A stretch of 64,000 bases of DNA from Comamonas testosteroni (GCF_000761245.1 NZ_AWOR01000068.1:457557-521556), one strand, 5' to 3'. Shown: positions 42,528 through 52,014, counted from the stretch's first letter. Translations and numbers: made by a program. Notes: generated from the letters alone by a model not told the origin.

Positions 42528-42938
42528 ATGCTTTCAGGGCTGAATCACCTCACGCTTGCCGTCGCGGATCTGCCGCTGAGCGTGGACTTCTATGTGCGCG
42601 TGCTGGGCTTGCGCCTTCGCGCTCAGTGGGACCAGGGTGCCTATCTGGCACTCGGCGATCTGTGGCTGTGCCTGTCGTCAGACGAACAGCGAAACCAGGC
42701 CCACGCCTCTGACTACACCCACTACGCATTCACCCTTGCTCAGCAGGACTTCGCGCACTTTGTGGAGCATGCCAGGTCATGCGGTGTCCGGGAGTGGAAG
42801 AGCAACCGCAGCGAAGGCGATTCCTTCTACTTTCTGGACCCGGACGGCCACCAGCTCGAAGCCCATGTCGGCTCGCTGGAAAGCCACTTGGCGCAATGCC
42901 GCTTGCAGCCTTATGCAGGCATGCAGTTTTTCGACTGA
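42528..42938 (+). CDS. fosA: FosA fosfomycin glutathione transferase
   Basis: A 136-residue vicinal-oxygen-chelate enzyme that adds glutathione to fosfomycin using Mn(II) and K+. It aligns end to end with known Fos[16 protein letters not shown] (metal His7), [18 protein letters not shown] (second metal His), [22 protein letters not shown] (shown as [20 protein letters not shown]+ loop, substrate residues and metal Glu) and YAGMQFFD at the end. All key residues are kept, so activity is likely. It has no mobile element around it and looks like an intrinsic chromosomal gene. Confidence 0.93.
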   Translation: MLSGLNHLTLAVADLPLSVDFYVRVLGLRLRAQWDQGAYLALGDLWLCLSSDEQRNQAHASDYTHYAFTLAQQDFAHFVEHARSCGVREWKSNRSEGDSFYFLDPDGHQLEAHVGSLESHLAQCRLQPYAGMQFFD

Positions 42939-43049
42939 ATCGGCGGCCAGGTAACGAAGGCAAGAACAGGTGCAAGAGCCTGTTTGGCACAGCGGCGCGC
43001 CAAGGAGCGCTGCCAGTCGATACCGGGGAGCACGCCTGGCCGCGCCACA

Positions 43050-43541
43050 CTAGGCTGCCAGCCGCTCCTCTTCCATCACCACCACATTGCCAACCGTCGC
43101 GCCATAGTGCGTTGCCACGCGCTTGCGCTGCTTGAGCACGGCCCTGTCCTTGCTGACCAGCAAGGCCTTGTGCTGGCTGGCCAGATCGAGGAAATGCTGG
43201 TCGTCGGGATCGGTGCAGGTAAAGCGGATCTTGGGTGCGGCGGACACATATTCGACGGCGGCATCAAAAGCGGCCATCACGCCTTCGGGCGTCTTGCCGT
43301 AGTAGCTGACGCGCGGCGCAATCTGGCTGTAGTGCAGCACGCGACCTAGCTCGATGCGCTGGGCTTCGTCGGCAATCCAGCGCACCTCGCCACGGGCGAC
43401 CAGCTCGCGGATGGCGGGGATATCCGGGTCGTCAAAGATCAGCATGTCCAGCACCACATTGGTGTCCAGAATCATGGGGCGCGGCAAAGGGCCGTCGTAG
43501 CCGGCGTTGCAGGCCGGCCAGCGCAGGGGAGCGATCTTCAT
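43050..43541 (-). CDS. PIN-domain protein
   Basis: A 163-residue PIN-fold protein. The acidic residues expected for a nuclease site are Asp in PMILDTNVVLDML, Glu in EAQRIELGRVL and the Asp pair in FTCTDPDDQHFLDLA. It matches the putative toxin-component PIN family, but no antitoxin gene is adjacent. Its ATG overlaps the stop of the upstream methyltransferase gene (ATGA), so it is coupled to an rRNA-modifying enzyme instead. An RNA-processing role is a guess. Confidence 0.85.
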   Translation of the reverse strand: MKIAPLRWPACNAGYDGPLPRPMILDTNVVLDMLIFDDPDIPAIRELVARGEVRWIADEAQRIELGRVLHYSQIAPRVSYYGKTPEGVMAAFDAAVEYVSAAPKIRFTCTDPDDQHFLDLASQHKALLVSKDRAVLKQRKRVATHYGATVGNVVVMEEERLAA

Positions 43542-44812
43542 TGCTGTGCATCGCCTTCTGCGGCCTTGCGTGGCTTGGTCGAGCCCTTGACCATGTCGAA
43601 GCAGAACAGACGGCACTCGATGGGGCCGTTCCACATGGGCGTACGGCGCGACTCCTTGAGGCGCATCTTGCTGGGCAGCTTGAGGTCGGGCGTCAGCATC
43701 CAGGCGCTCCAGCCGCTATAGTTCTTCTTCCAGTGGCTGGCCAGCTGACTGAAGAATTCGCCGCCGTCCTCGGTCTGCGCGGTTTCACGGCCTGCGCGTT
43801 CGACCTGGCCCATGCGCTCGGCCGCATTGCGGCCTGCGCTGCCGGCGGCCGCGATACGCTCGCCATAGGGCGGGTTCAGCAGCATCATGCCGGGTTGCTC
43901 GCTGGGCGGCATGCGCTGCAAGGCATCACCGCCGCGCAGGCTGATGGTATCGGACACCCCCGCACGCTCGGCATTGCGCTGGGCAAAGTCCACCATGCGG
44001 AAGGCGATGTCCGAGCCGTAAATGCCCACCGGCGATTCAGGCAGGATCTGGCTCTCGGCCTCATCCAGCATGGCTTCCCATACATGGCGCTGAAACGGCA
44101 CGAGCTTCTCGAACGCAAAGCGACGCAGAATGCCGGCCGGAATCCTGCGCGCGATCTGCGCGGCCTCGATCACCAGGGTACCGCTGCCGCAGCAGGGATC
44201 GTACAGCGGCTGGGGATTGTCGCCATGCGGGTTCCAGCCCGAGGCCGCAATCATGGCCGCAGCCAGGGTTTCCTTGAGCGGGGCATCGCCCTTGTCCTCG
44301 CGCCAGCCGCGCTTGAACAGCGCCTCGCCCGAGGTGTCGATATAGAGGGTGGCACCGTCGGTCGTCAGGTGCAGATGCACGCGCACATCGGGGTGATGGG
44401 TCTCCACGCTGGGACGCACGCCGTTGCGCTTGGCGCGAAAACGGTCGGCAATCGCGTCCTTGACCTTGAGCGCCGCAAAGTTCAGGCTGGTCAGCGGGCT
44501 GTGCTGGGCCGTGACTTCGATCTTGAAGGTTTCCTTGGGCGTGAACCAGATCTCCCAGGCCACCTCGCTGGCGGCACGGTACAGATCGTTCTCGCTGCGG
44601 TACATGGTGTGCGACAGCTCGATCAGCACGCGCTGGGCCAGACGGCTGTGCAGATTGAGCAACATGGCATCGCGCCACATGCCGCGCAGCATGACGCCGC
44701 CCCGGCCCACGAGCAGATCCTGCCCGGTGGCGCCGGTGATGGCGTGGACCTCGTCGGCCAGAAAGCCCTCGACGCCGGCGGCGCAGGGCAGAAACAAATG
44801 CAGTTGGTTCAT
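43538..44812 (-). CDS. rlmL: THUMP-domain 23S rRNA (guanine-N2)-methyltransferase, RlmL-type
   Basis: A 424-residue methyltransferase with an N-terminal ferredoxin-like/THUMP region (about 1-165, MNQLHLFLPCAAGVEGFLADEV) and a C-terminal Rossmann domain. SAM and catalytic motifs are DPCCGSGTLVIEAA and LLNPPYGERI (NPPY). It corresponds to the N-terminal half of E. coli RlmKL, which makes m2G2445; the RlmK half is absent. The ATG at 44812 gives the canonical start. Confidence 0.9.
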   Translation of the reverse strand: MNQLHLFLPCAAGVEGFLADEVHAITGATGQDLLVGRGGVMLRGMWRDAMLLNLHSRLAQRVLIELSHTMYRSENDLYRAASEVAWEIWFTPKETFKIEVTAQHSPLTSLNFAALKVKDAIADRFRAKRNGVRPSVETHHPDVRVHLHLTTDGATLYIDTSGEALFKRGWREDKGDAPLKETLAAAMIAASGWNPHGDNPQPLYDPCCGSGTLVIEAAQIARRIPAGILRRFAFEKLVPFQRHVWEAMLDEAESQILPESPVGIYGSDIAFRMVDFAQRNAERAGVSDTISLRGGDALQRMPPSEQPGMMLLNPPYGERIAAAGSAGRNAAERMGQVERAGRETAQTEDGGEFFSQLASHWKKNYSGWSAWMLTPDLKLPSKMRLKESRRTPMWNGPIECRLFCFDMVKGSTKPRKAAEGDAQQ

Positions 44813-44991
44813 AGAAATCATTGCGCGCCAGCAACGGCGCAGGTGCCGGACGCTCACGGGAGCCTGTTGTGCGCTTTACAAGGCATAAGCATACGCGCTA
44901 GGCCTTTTCCGGTGCCCGCGCACGACAAGCGTTGCTCTACAGATGCACGCAGGGCCCAAGGCATGATGCCAGGCCAAGGAGCAATGACGAC

Positions 44992-45330
44992 ATGGAAGAG
45001 ATCAGCTGGAACGACTTTATGAAGGTGGAACTGCGCGTGGGCCGCGTGCTGCAGGCCGAGGTCTTTGCCGAGGCCCGCAAACCCGCCTACAAGCTGCTGC
45101 TGGACCTGGGTCCCGAGCTGGGCCAGCGCAAGTCCAGCGCACAGATCACCGCCCACTACCAGCCCGAGGAGCTGATAGGACGGCTGGTGGTGGCCGTGGT
45201 CAACTTTCCGAAAAAACAGATTGGGCCCTTGATGAGCGAATGTCTTGTGACCGGTTTTCACGATGCCACGGGAGCCGTGGCCCTGTGCGTGCCCGACAAG
45301 GAGGTGCCGCTGGGCACGCGCCTGCTGTGA
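44992..45330 (+). CDS. csaA: tRNA-binding domain protein (CsaA-like)
   Basis: A 112-residue OB-fold protein. ISWNDFMKVELRVGRVLQAE at the start, KLLLDLGPELGQRKSSAQI in the middle and VVNFPKKQIGPLMSECLVTGF near the end match CsaA, a dimer that binds tRNA and has been described as an export-related chaperone. It is followed by a DUF711 gene 57 bp downstream. Confidence 0.92.
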   Translation: MEEISWNDFMKVELRVGRVLQAEVFAEARKPAYKLLLDLGPELGQRKSSAQITAHYQPEELIGRLVVAVVNFPKKQIGPLMSECLVTGFHDATGAVALCVPDKEVPLGTRLL

Positions 45331-45387
45331 TCGGCATATTCAGATGCAAAATGGCCGCCAGCCATTCTCCTGCCTACGGATACTGCT

Positions 45388-46620
45388 ATGAATATCAGCT
45401 TCAACCCGCTGGTGCGCGTGCGCACCGTCACCGCCTTTGTCAACCTGAACGCCGATGAGGCACAGTGGCAAGCCGGCCTGACACAGGCCAAGCAGCAATG
45501 CGATGCCGTGGCCGATGCCATCGAGGCCCGGGGCTACCAGGTGCAGTCCATCCGCATCGTGAGCAACCCGTTTGGTGAATACCTGGACGTCCGCGGCATA
45601 GACGGTGCCCTCGCCGGCCTGCAGCGCATTGCCGAAACGCTCAAGGCCATCAACACCGGCAAACGCCGCATCCGCTTTGCCGTGGGCGAAGCGCGCAATG
45701 CGCAGGAAGTGGCCCTGCTGCCGCAGCTCATTGCCGCCTATGGCGACCTGTGCAACGCCTGCGTGAATATCGATCTGGATGAACATGGCTTTGTGCAGAC
45801 CGGCTTGCTGGCCAGCAGCGTGCAGGCGATTCAAGAAATTGCACGCACCACGCCGCGCGGCGAAGGCAATTTCAACTTCACGGTCAACTTCAACTGCGCG
45901 CCCGGCATTCCCTACTTTCCGGCCAGCTACCACTGCGGCCAGCACCATGGCGCCCTGGTGCTGGGACTGGAAACGCCAGACCTCATGGTGGCTGAACTGC
46001 AGGCGCTGCAGCAGCAGCGCCTGCAGCTCGATCATGCGGCGTGGTTCAGGCTCGCATTCGAGCGCCTGAGCCAGACCCTGAACGAGCATGCCAGCGCCAT
46101 CCAGCGCTGCGCCGACGGCGTGACGCTGGCCGAGGGCTGGCATATCGCAGGCATGGACACCTCAGCCGCGCCGTCCAAGTCCTGCGCCTCCATGGTCGAT
46201 GTCTACCAACTGCTGGGCGTGCCCCATTTCGGCGCCAGCGGCACGGTGGAAGCCTCGGCGCTGCTGACACGGGTGTTCAAATCGGTCAGTGGCGTCACGC
46301 AGATCGGCTTCAGCGGCCTGATGCTGGCAGTCACCGAGGACGAGGGCCTGGCCCAGGCCAGCCTCGACGAGGAGTTCGATATCCGCGCCCTTCTGACCTA
46401 CAGCAGCGTCTGCGGCATCGGCCTCGATACCGTGCCCGTGCCGGGCGACAGCAGCGCCGAGCAGATCGCTGCCGTCATGCGCGATACGGGCACCATGGCT
46501 TTTCGCCTCAACAAGCCGCTGACGGTGCGCCTGTTCCCCGTGCCGGGGCTCAAAGCGGGCGACATAACGGCCTTCGAGAGCGCGGATCTGTGTAACTGCG
46601 CCGTCCTGGCTCTGCCTTGA
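45388..46620 (+). CDS. DUF711/UPF0210 family protein
   Basis: A 410-residue protein of the PFL/DUF711 group. Landmarks are VRTVTAFVNLNADEAQW near the N-terminus, QIGFSGLMLAVTEDEGLA near 310 and SVCGIGLDTVPVPGDSSAE near 345, the family's most conserved strip. The enzymatic activity of the family is not established. It follows the CsaA-like gene and may be cotranscribed with it. Confidence 0.87.
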   Translation: MNISFNPLVRVRTVTAFVNLNADEAQWQAGLTQAKQQCDAVADAIEARGYQVQSIRIVSNPFGEYLDVRGIDGALAGLQRIAETLKAINTGKRRIRFAVGEARNAQEVALLPQLIAAYGDLCNACVNIDLDEHGFVQTGLLASSVQAIQEIARTTPRGEGNFNFTVNFNCAPGIPYFPASYHCGQHHGALVLGLETPDLMVAELQALQQQRLQLDHAAWFRLAFERLSQTLNEHASAIQRCADGVTLAEGWHIAGMDTSAAPSKSCASMVDVYQLLGVPHFGASGTVEASALLTRVFKSVSGVTQIGFSGLMLAVTEDEGLAQASLDEEFDIRALLTYSSVCGIGLDTVPVPGDSSAEQIAAVMRDTGTMAFRLNKPLTVRLFPVPGLKAGDITAFESADLCNCAVLALP

Positions 46621-46765
46621 GCACTGCCTTGAGCATTTAACAAGCGGGCTGCTGCGCTTGGCCATCAAGCGCCGGCAGCTATTGCTTTTGATATTCCCCT
46701 ACCCCGGTTCTGTTTGACCTGCCCCCATGGTGGCAGCCGGGGTGCCCCCGGTAAAATTGCTCCTT

Positions 46766-47686
46766 ATGGCAAAAATTATCGTTCTGGCACTGGTACTGCT
46801 CTTCTTTGGCTGCGGGCTGTACATGCATCTGCGCGGCAAGGTGCGCCACAAGGTGGTCAAGCAATTGTTTGACCACTCCACGTTCACAGCGCCGTTCAAC
46901 GTCTTCATGCTGATGTTCAGCAAGGTGCCGCGCACGCCCTATCTGCCCACCAGCACCTTCCCCGAGCTGGCGCCGCTGCAGGCCAACTGGCGCGAAATCC
47001 GCGAGGAAGCCGTCAATCTGCAAAAGAACATGCAGATCAAGGCCGCCGCCAACAACGACGACGCAGGCTTCAACTCCTTCTTCAAGACCGGCTGGAAGCG
47101 CTTCTACCTCAAGTGGTACGGCGACGCCCACCCTTCGGCCATGGAACTGTGCCCCAAGACCACGGCCCTGGTGAAGTCGATTCCCAGCGTCAAGGCCGCC
47201 ATGTTTGCCGAGCTGCCGCCCGGCGCCAAGCTCAACCTGCACCGCGACCCCTATGCGGGCTCGCTGCGCTACCACCTGGCCGTGCTGGCGCCCAATGACG
47301 ACCGCTGCATGATCGAGGTCGACGGCAAGCCTTACAGCTGGCGCGAGGGCGAAGGCGTGATCTTCGACGAGACCTATATGCACTGGGCCGAGAACCGCTC
47401 GGAAGGCAACCGCATCGTGCTGTTCTGCGACGTGGAACGCCCCATGACCAATGGCTTTGCCCAGTGGCTCAACCACTGGCTGGGCAAGAACGTAGTGGCC
47501 GCTGCCAGCTCGCCCAATAACGAAGGCGATCCGCGCGGCATGATCAGCAAGCTGTTCAAGATTTCCTTCTATGCCGGCAAGTACCGCCGCGCCTTCCGCG
47601 ACTGGAATCCAACCTTCTACAAGGTCCTCAAGTTCGGACTGATGATTGGCGTGCTGGTCTGGTTTATCTGGTGGCTGGTTTCTTGA
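46766..47686 (+). CDS. lpxO: Lipid A hydroxylase LpxO-like (aspartyl/asparaginyl beta-hydroxylase family)
   Basis: A 306-residue membrane-bound Fe(II)/2-oxoglutarate dioxygenase. There is one hydrophobic helix at the N-terminus and one at the C-terminus. The catalytic core has LNLHRDPYAGSLRYHLAVLA, where His and Arg bind iron and 2-oxoglutarate, and FDETYMHWAENRSEGNRIVLFCDVERP (in parts) with the second His. LpxO adds a 2-hydroxyl to secondary acyl chains of lipid A. A TAAAAT hexamer ends eight bases before the ATG and no ribosome site is seen, so the mRNA may be leaderless. Confidence 0.87.
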   Translation: MAKIIVLALVLLFFGCGLYMHLRGKVRHKVVKQLFDHSTFTAPFNVFMLMFSKVPRTPYLPTSTFPELAPLQANWREIREEAVNLQKNMQIKAAANNDDAGFNSFFKTGWKRFYLKWYGDAHPSAMELCPKTTALVKSIPSVKAAMFAELPPGAKLNLHRDPYAGSLRYHLAVLAPNDDRCMIEVDGKPYSWREGEGVIFDETYMHWAENRSEGNRIVLFCDVERPMTNGFAQWLNHWLGKNVVAAASSPNNEGDPRGMISKLFKISFYAGKYRRAFRDWNPTFYKVLKFGLMIGVLVWFIWWLVS

Positions 47687-47689
47687 TAA

Positions 47690-47785
47690 CCCCCTGAGGC
47701 GCTACGCGCCTTCCCCTGGCCGGGCGCCCCCAAGGGGGACGGCAGCATCGCCGCAAGGGCGGCTCTTGCTCGCTGCCCCTTACTT
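47690..47785. repeat. Dispersed intergenic repeat (family A)
   Basis: It reads CCCCCTGAGGCGCTACGCGC, CTTCCCCTGGCCGGGCGCCC, CCAAGGGGGACGG and GCAAGGGCGGCTCTTGCTCGC. It is the same element as in the urt operon, in reverse orientation. Confidence 0.6.
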
Positions 47786-47824
47786 GAGGAATGCCTTATC
47801 AAGGCTCCCGCCCTAAATACAGAA

Positions 47825-47862
47825 CAAGAAAGCCGCTGTGCGATGCATCAGCGGCTTTCTTG
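47825..47862. terminator. Terminator between lpxO and rpoN
   Basis: CAAGAAAGCCGCTG and CAGCGGCTTTCTTG form a perfect 14-bp stem with a ten-base loop. Pyrimidine-rich tails follow on both strands, so it probably ends both convergent transcripts. Confidence 0.8.
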
Positions 47863-47875
47863 TTTCTGCGGTGCC

Positions 47876-49477
47876 CTACAGCGCCTTGCGCAGCGTGGTC
47901 GTCGGTATCTTGAGCTGCTCGCGGTATTTGGCGACGGTGCGGCGCGCACACTCAATGCCCTGCTCTTTGAGCATATCGGCCAGCTTGGCGTCCGACAGCG
48001 GCTTTTTGGCATCTTCGGCATCGACAAACTGCTTGATCAGCGCACGCACGGCCGTGCTGGAGGCACTGCCGCCGGTTTCCGTCCCCAGGCCCGAGCCGAA
48101 GAAATACTTGAGCTCGAAGGTGCCTTGGGGCGTGGCCATGTACTTGGCCGTGGTCACGCGGCTGATGGTGGACTCGTGCAGACCCAGCGTGTCGGCGATA
48201 TCGCGCAGCACCAGAGGTCGCATGGCCAGCTCGCCATGCACAAAGAAGTTCTTCTGCCGCTCCACGATGGCTTCGGAGACGCGCAAGATGGTGTCGAAGC
48301 GCTGCTGGATGTTCTTGATGAACCAGCGCGCCTCCTGCAGCTGCTGCTGCAGCGCCGCATGACCGTCGCTGTTCTTGTGGCGACGCAGCACGCCGGCATA
48401 GATGTCGTGCACGCGCAGACGCGGCATGACCTCGGGGTTGAGCTGCACGGAAAAGTCTGCCCGACCCGAGCCGGCACGCATCGGGCGCACGATGACATCG
48501 GGTATCACGATATGGCGCTCCACGTCGACAAAGCGGCGCCCCGGACGCGGCTCCAGCCTGGCGATCAGGGCCATGGCTTCGCGCAGTTGCTCCTCGCGTG
48601 CGCCGCACAGGCTGGTGAGCTTGCGCAGATCACGCCGCGCCAGCAGATCCATGGGCTGCGCGCAGATGGATTGCGCCAGCAGCAACCGATTCATATGCGC
48701 CTCGGTCGTACCCTCGTCCTCTGCGGTGCGGATCAGGTCGCGCAGCTGCAGCTGCAGGCACTCGGCCAGATCACGCGCCCCCACGCCCACGGGCTCCAGG
48801 CTTTGCAGCAGCTTCAGAGCAATGACAAAGTGCTGCTCCAGCTCCTCGCGCTCTTCCAGATCGTCGCCGGCCAGGCTCTGCGCCAGCTCCTGCAGGGAAT
48901 CCTCGAGATAGCCGTCGTCGCTGAGCGACTCGATGAGAAAGCGCAGCGCCGCCGTGTCCGCCGCGCCCAGATGCAGGCTCAGCGCCTGACGATGGAGAAA
49001 GTCGGTCAGGCTCTGGTGCTCGCACGCCAGATCGATGGCATCGGTCTCGTCATCGCCATCACGGTTGCGCGTGGAGCTGCTGGCCGACGGCGCATCCCAC
49101 TCGCTGCTGGACTCGCCGCCCCACTCCCCGTCCTGGCCGTCCATGCCGTCGGCCTCCCAGTTCAGCGTTTCAGGGGTTTCGGGGCTTGATGCCTCAGCTA
49201 CCGTTTCAGTAGCTTGTTGCGCTTGCAATGATTCATTCTCAGCACGAATACCATCTGAAGTGCTGTATTCACCGGCGCTAGTAGCTGCATTTTCAGGAGC
49301 ATCTCCCGCGGTTTCGGCCTCATCGCCCGCACGCTCCAGAAAAGGGTTGTCGACCAGCATCTGCTCGACTTCCTGTGCCAGCTCCAGAGTGGAGAGCTGC
49401 AGCAGCTGAATGGATTGCTGCAGCTGCGGCGTCAGCGATAAATGCTGCGAAACGCGTAGCGAGAGACCTGGCTTCAT
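47876..49477 (-). CDS. rpoN: RNA polymerase sigma-54 factor
   Basis: Sigma54 of 533 residues, the factor required at the promoters listed for the nitrogen genes in this window. Region I is MKPGLSLRVSQHLSLTPQLQ ... LQLSTLELAQEVEQML. An acidic linker follows (about 57-140). Next come the core-binding domain, the HTH with RDIADTLGLHESTISRVTTAKY and the RpoN box ARRTVAKYRE near residue 511. Residues about 60-92 of the linker are encoded by DNA that resembles a family B intergenic repeat. It is downstream of lptA-lptB, the conserved arrangement in Proteobacteria. Confidence 0.97.
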   Translation of the reverse strand: MKPGLSLRVSQHLSLTPQLQQSIQLLQLSTLELAQEVEQMLVDNPFLERAGDEAETAGDAPENAATSAGEYSTSDGIRAENESLQAQQATETVAEASSPETPETLNWEADGMDGQDGEWGGESSSEWDAPSASSSTRNRDGDDETDAIDLACEHQSLTDFLHRQALSLHLGAADTAALRFLIESLSDDGYLEDSLQELAQSLAGDDLEEREELEQHFVIALKLLQSLEPVGVGARDLAECLQLQLRDLIRTAEDEGTTEAHMNRLLLAQSICAQPMDLLARRDLRKLTSLCGAREEQLREAMALIARLEPRPGRRFVDVERHIVIPDVIVRPMRAGSGRADFSVQLNPEVMPRLRVHDIYAGVLRRHKNSDGHAALQQQLQEARWFIKNIQQRFDTILRVSEAIVERQKNFFVHGELAMRPLVLRDIADTLGLHESTISRVTTAKYMATPQGTFELKYFFGSGLGTETGGSASSTAVRALIKQFVDAEDAKKPLSDAKLADMLKEQGIECARRTVAKYREQLKIPTTTLRKAL

Positions 49478-49622
49478 CGAGGCGCGGCTCCCAGACAATC
49501 ATTGCAAACGCGCGCAGTGCCATGGGTTTGCCGCCGGGCCGCCCCAAGGCAAACCTCGGCGCAGCCGGTCAGGGTCCCTTCTGGGGGCCGCGACCACACA
49601 AAGTGAGGGAGCGTAGGGGACA

Positions 49623-50405
49623 TCACATCCTGAAATGTTCGCCCAGATAGACGCGGCGCACATCGGCGTTCTCCACGATCTCCTCGGGCGTGCCTTCGGC
49701 CAGCACATGGCCGTCGCTGATGATGAAGGCGTGGTCGCAGATGCCCAGCGTCTCGCGCACATTGTGGTCGGTAATCAGCACGCCGATGCCGCGCTCCTTG
49801 AGGAAGCCGATGATGCGCTGGATCTCGATCACCGCAATCGGGTCGATACCGGCAAACGGCTCGTCAAGCAGGATAAAGCGCGGCTGCGTGGCCAGGGCAC
49901 GCGCGATTTCCACGCGACGGCGCTCACCGCCGGACAGCGCCAGCGCAGGCGACTGGCGCAGATGCTCGACGCGCAGCTCCTGCAGCAGGCCGGTGAGGCG
50001 CTTTTCGATCTCGTCGCGCGTCAGCGTCTTGCCCTGCTCGTCTTTTTGCAGCTCCAGCACGGCACGCACATTGTCTTCCACACTGAGCTTGCGAAAGATG
50101 GAGGCTTCCTGGGGCAGATAGGACAGGCCCAGACGCGAACGCTGGTGAATCGGCATGCCGCCCACCGGCTGGCCGTCGATGAAGATCTCGCCGCCGTCGC
50201 TGCGCACCAGGCCCACGATCATGTAGAACGACGTGGTCTTGCCCGCACCGTTGGGGCCGAGCAGACCGACCACCTCGCCTTTTTGCACGGACAGGGACAC
50301 ATCCTTGACCACCTTGCGGCTGCCGTAGGACTTGGCCAGATGCTTGGCCTCCAGACGGCTGTCGGACTCGCCGCTGCGGCTGCTGGAGAAAGTCGGCTCG
50401 CTCAT
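49623..50405 (-). CDS. lptB: LPS export ABC transporter ATP-binding protein LptB
   Basis: ATPase of the LptB2FG machine that extracts lipopolysaccharide from the inner membrane. 260 residues: Walker [22 protein letters not shown]-loop [17 protein letters not shown], signature [15 protein letters not shown], Walker [17 protein letters not shown] and switch His in [11 protein letters not shown]. Its ATG overlaps the lptA stop (ATGA). A 145-bp gap leads to rpoN. Confidence 0.97.
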   Translation of the reverse strand: MSEPTFSSSRSGESDSRLEAKHLAKSYGSRKVVKDVSLSVQKGEVVGLLGPNGAGKTTSFYMIVGLVRSDGGEIFIDGQPVGGMPIHQRSRLGLSYLPQEASIFRKLSVEDNVRAVLELQKDEQGKTLTRDEIEKRLTGLLQELRVEHLRQSPALALSGGERRRVEIARALATQPRFILLDEPFAGIDPIAVIEIQRIIGFLKERGIGVLITDHNVRETLGICDHAFIISDGHVLAEGTPEEIVENADVRRVYLGEHFRM

Positions 50406-51082
50406 TTCTTCTCGTCGGCTTTCTCGCCGCCCAGCGTCATGCTCGGGCGCAGCTGGGTGGCAGGTGTGGCGGGCTTGGGCTGGGCTCCTGGCGTTCCGTC
50501 CTTGGGCGCCATGATGGCGCGCACGCGACCGCCCTGGCCCACGGAGGAGCTGGGCAGGCCACCGCTGGTCTTCTGACCATCGACGGTATAGACGTCGGTG
50601 ATGTTGTTGTAGACGATGATGGAGCCCGTGACCTGGTCGCTGAGCTGGCCGCCACGGTAGCGGCGCATCTCCCCGCGGCGGATGAACTTGACGATATCGG
50701 CCTTGCCGTCGTACTCGATGACTTCGCCTTCGCCTTCGATGAACTCTTCGGGCTGGCCGGCCACGGTGTCGCGCTTCTGACGGAAGAACGCTCGCTTGCC
50801 GGCCTCGGCCTTGATCACCCCGTACTGATAGCCCTCGGCGTCCTGCCGCACATCAAGCTGGGCGCCGCGCAGCACGATGGTGCCCTTGGTCATCACCACA
50901 TTGCCGGTGAAGACGCTGGTCTGCTGCAGCTCGTCATGACGCAACGCATCCGCCTCGATATTCATGGGCTTGGCGCTGTCGGCCTTTTCGGCATGGACAA
51001 TGCCGGTCGCTGCTGCCAGGGCGCAGGCCAGCGCAAGAGGTAGGAGTGTTTTTTTCATGGAAGGCACGTTTCTTGCATCCAT
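50402..51082 (-). CDS. lptA: LPS transport periplasmic protein LptA
   Basis: Periplasmic bridge protein of about 226 residues. A signal peptide ends ATGIVHAEK and the OstA-type beta-jellyroll follows ([59 protein letters not shown]). The C-terminus is a Pro/Lys-rich tail. The ATG at 51082 follows AAGGGA; a second at 51058 would also give a good signal peptide. The usual lptC neighbour is missing and dsbA lies upstream, with a terminator between them. Confidence 0.92.
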   Translation of the reverse strand: MDARNVPSMKKTLLPLALACALAAATGIVHAEKADSAKPMNIEADALRHDELQQTSVFTGNVVMTKGTIVLRGAQLDVRQDAEGYQYGVIKAEAGKRAFFRQKRDTVAGQPEEFIEGEGEVIEYDGKADIVKFIRRGEMRRYRGGQLSDQVTGSIIVYNNITDVYTVDGQKTSGGLPSSSVGQGGRVRAIMAPKDGTPGAQPKPATPATQLRPSMTLGGEKADEKK

Positions 51083-51123
51083 TGTAGTCATTCCCTTTTT
51101 GCAACTTGCGTAAAAAACACCCA

Positions 51124-51149
51124 CAAAAAAGCCCGCACGACGGCGGGCT
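51124..51149 (-). terminator. Rho-independent terminator after dsbA
   Basis: Minus strand GCCCGC-CGTCGT-GCGGGC followed by TTTTTT. It separates the argS-SPOR-dsbA unit from lptA. Confidence 0.88.
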
Positions 51150-51188
51150 CGTTGGGCGTCAAACGTCACTGGCGTCTGCTGCCTGATC

Positions 51189-51839
51189 TCAGGCCTTGCG
51201 GCTGGAGGCGACCAGCGCATTGACCACGCGCAGCACATTCTCCATATTGCCGGCCTTGGTGCCGTCTGTGTAGTAGCGGCCGGCCACACCCATGGCGGGC
51301 ACGCCTTCCACGTCATATTCGTTTTGCAGCTGAGCGGCCTTGCGCGCCTGATTGGCCACGGTGAAGGAGTTGTAGACCTCCTTGAACTTGGCCAGATCCA
51401 CGCCCTGCTTGCCGACCCAGTCAAAGATGGCGTCATCGGTCTTGAGCAGATTGCGATCCACGTGAATGGTACGGAACACCTTGGCGTGCAGCTGGGGCAG
51501 CAGGTTCATGCCCTCCAGAGCGTAGTACAGCTTTTGCTGGGGCACGAAAGAGGCATTGAAAGCCACGGGCACGCGGCGCACCACCACATCGGCAGGCTGG
51601 CCCTTTGCCCAGGCTTCGAACTGGGGCTCGAAGGCATTGCAATGCGGGCAGCTGTACCAGAAGAACTCGACCACCTCGACCTTGCCGGCCGGCGCGCTCA
51701 CGCTGGCGGGCTTGCCCAGCTTGATGTAGTCCTTGCCTTCTTTGGGCGCAGCGCCCTGGGCCCAGCTGGAGGAGGCACCCAGACTCAGGGCACCGGCAGC
51801 AGCTGCCGAGGCAGCCAGAGAGAATTCGCGACGTTTCAT
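51189..51839 (-). CDS. dsbA: Thiol:disulfide interchange protein DsbA
   Basis: Periplasmic oxidase of 216 residues that forms disulphide bonds. It has a twin-Arg-like N-terminus (MKRREFSLAAS) with a signal segment to SSWAQG. The thioredoxin-fold active site is FFWYSCPHCNAFEP (CPHC), and the cis-Pro loop is VEGVPAMGVAG. AGGAG precedes the start. It is downstream of the SPOR gene across a repeat-containing spacer. Confidence 0.94.
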   Translation of the reverse strand: MKRREFSLAASAAAAGALSLGASSSWAQGAAPKEGKDYIKLGKPASVSAPAGKVEVVEFFWYSCPHCNAFEPQFEAWAKGQPADVVVRRVPVAFNASFVPQQKLYYALEGMNLLPQLHAKVFRTIHVDRNLLKTDDAIFDWVGKQGVDLAKFKEVYNSFTVANQARKAAQLQNEYDVEGVPAMGVAGRYYTDGTKAGNMENVLRVVNALVASSRKA

Positions 51840-51929
51840 CTAAACAAACTCCTGTATCAGGTCTGCAGTATCAGAGCCAACAGGCCCAAAAAAGTTCAGC
51901 TTTGTCAAAACTACCAATGGCACGAGCCT

Positions 51930-52012
51930 GAGACCTCAAGCAAGGGCCGCCTCGCCGCTAAGGTGCCCCCCTTTTTTTTTCAAGGGGAAGGCGCTCAGCG
52001 CCTCAAGGGCCT
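51930..52012. repeat. Dispersed intergenic repeat (family A) with poly-T tract
   Basis: CTCAAGCAAGGGCCGCCTCG, then AAGGTGCCCCCC, a run of ten T residues and AAGGGGAAGGCGCTCAGCGC. It resembles the urt-operon repeats but has the T-tract at its centre. Confidence 0.6.
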
Positions 52013-52014
52013 TG

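Noticed and set aside
43050..43541. PIN protein considered as the toxin of a toxin-antitoxin pair.
   Set aside because: No small antitoxin-like gene is next to it; it is translationally coupled to an RlmL-type methyltransferase.
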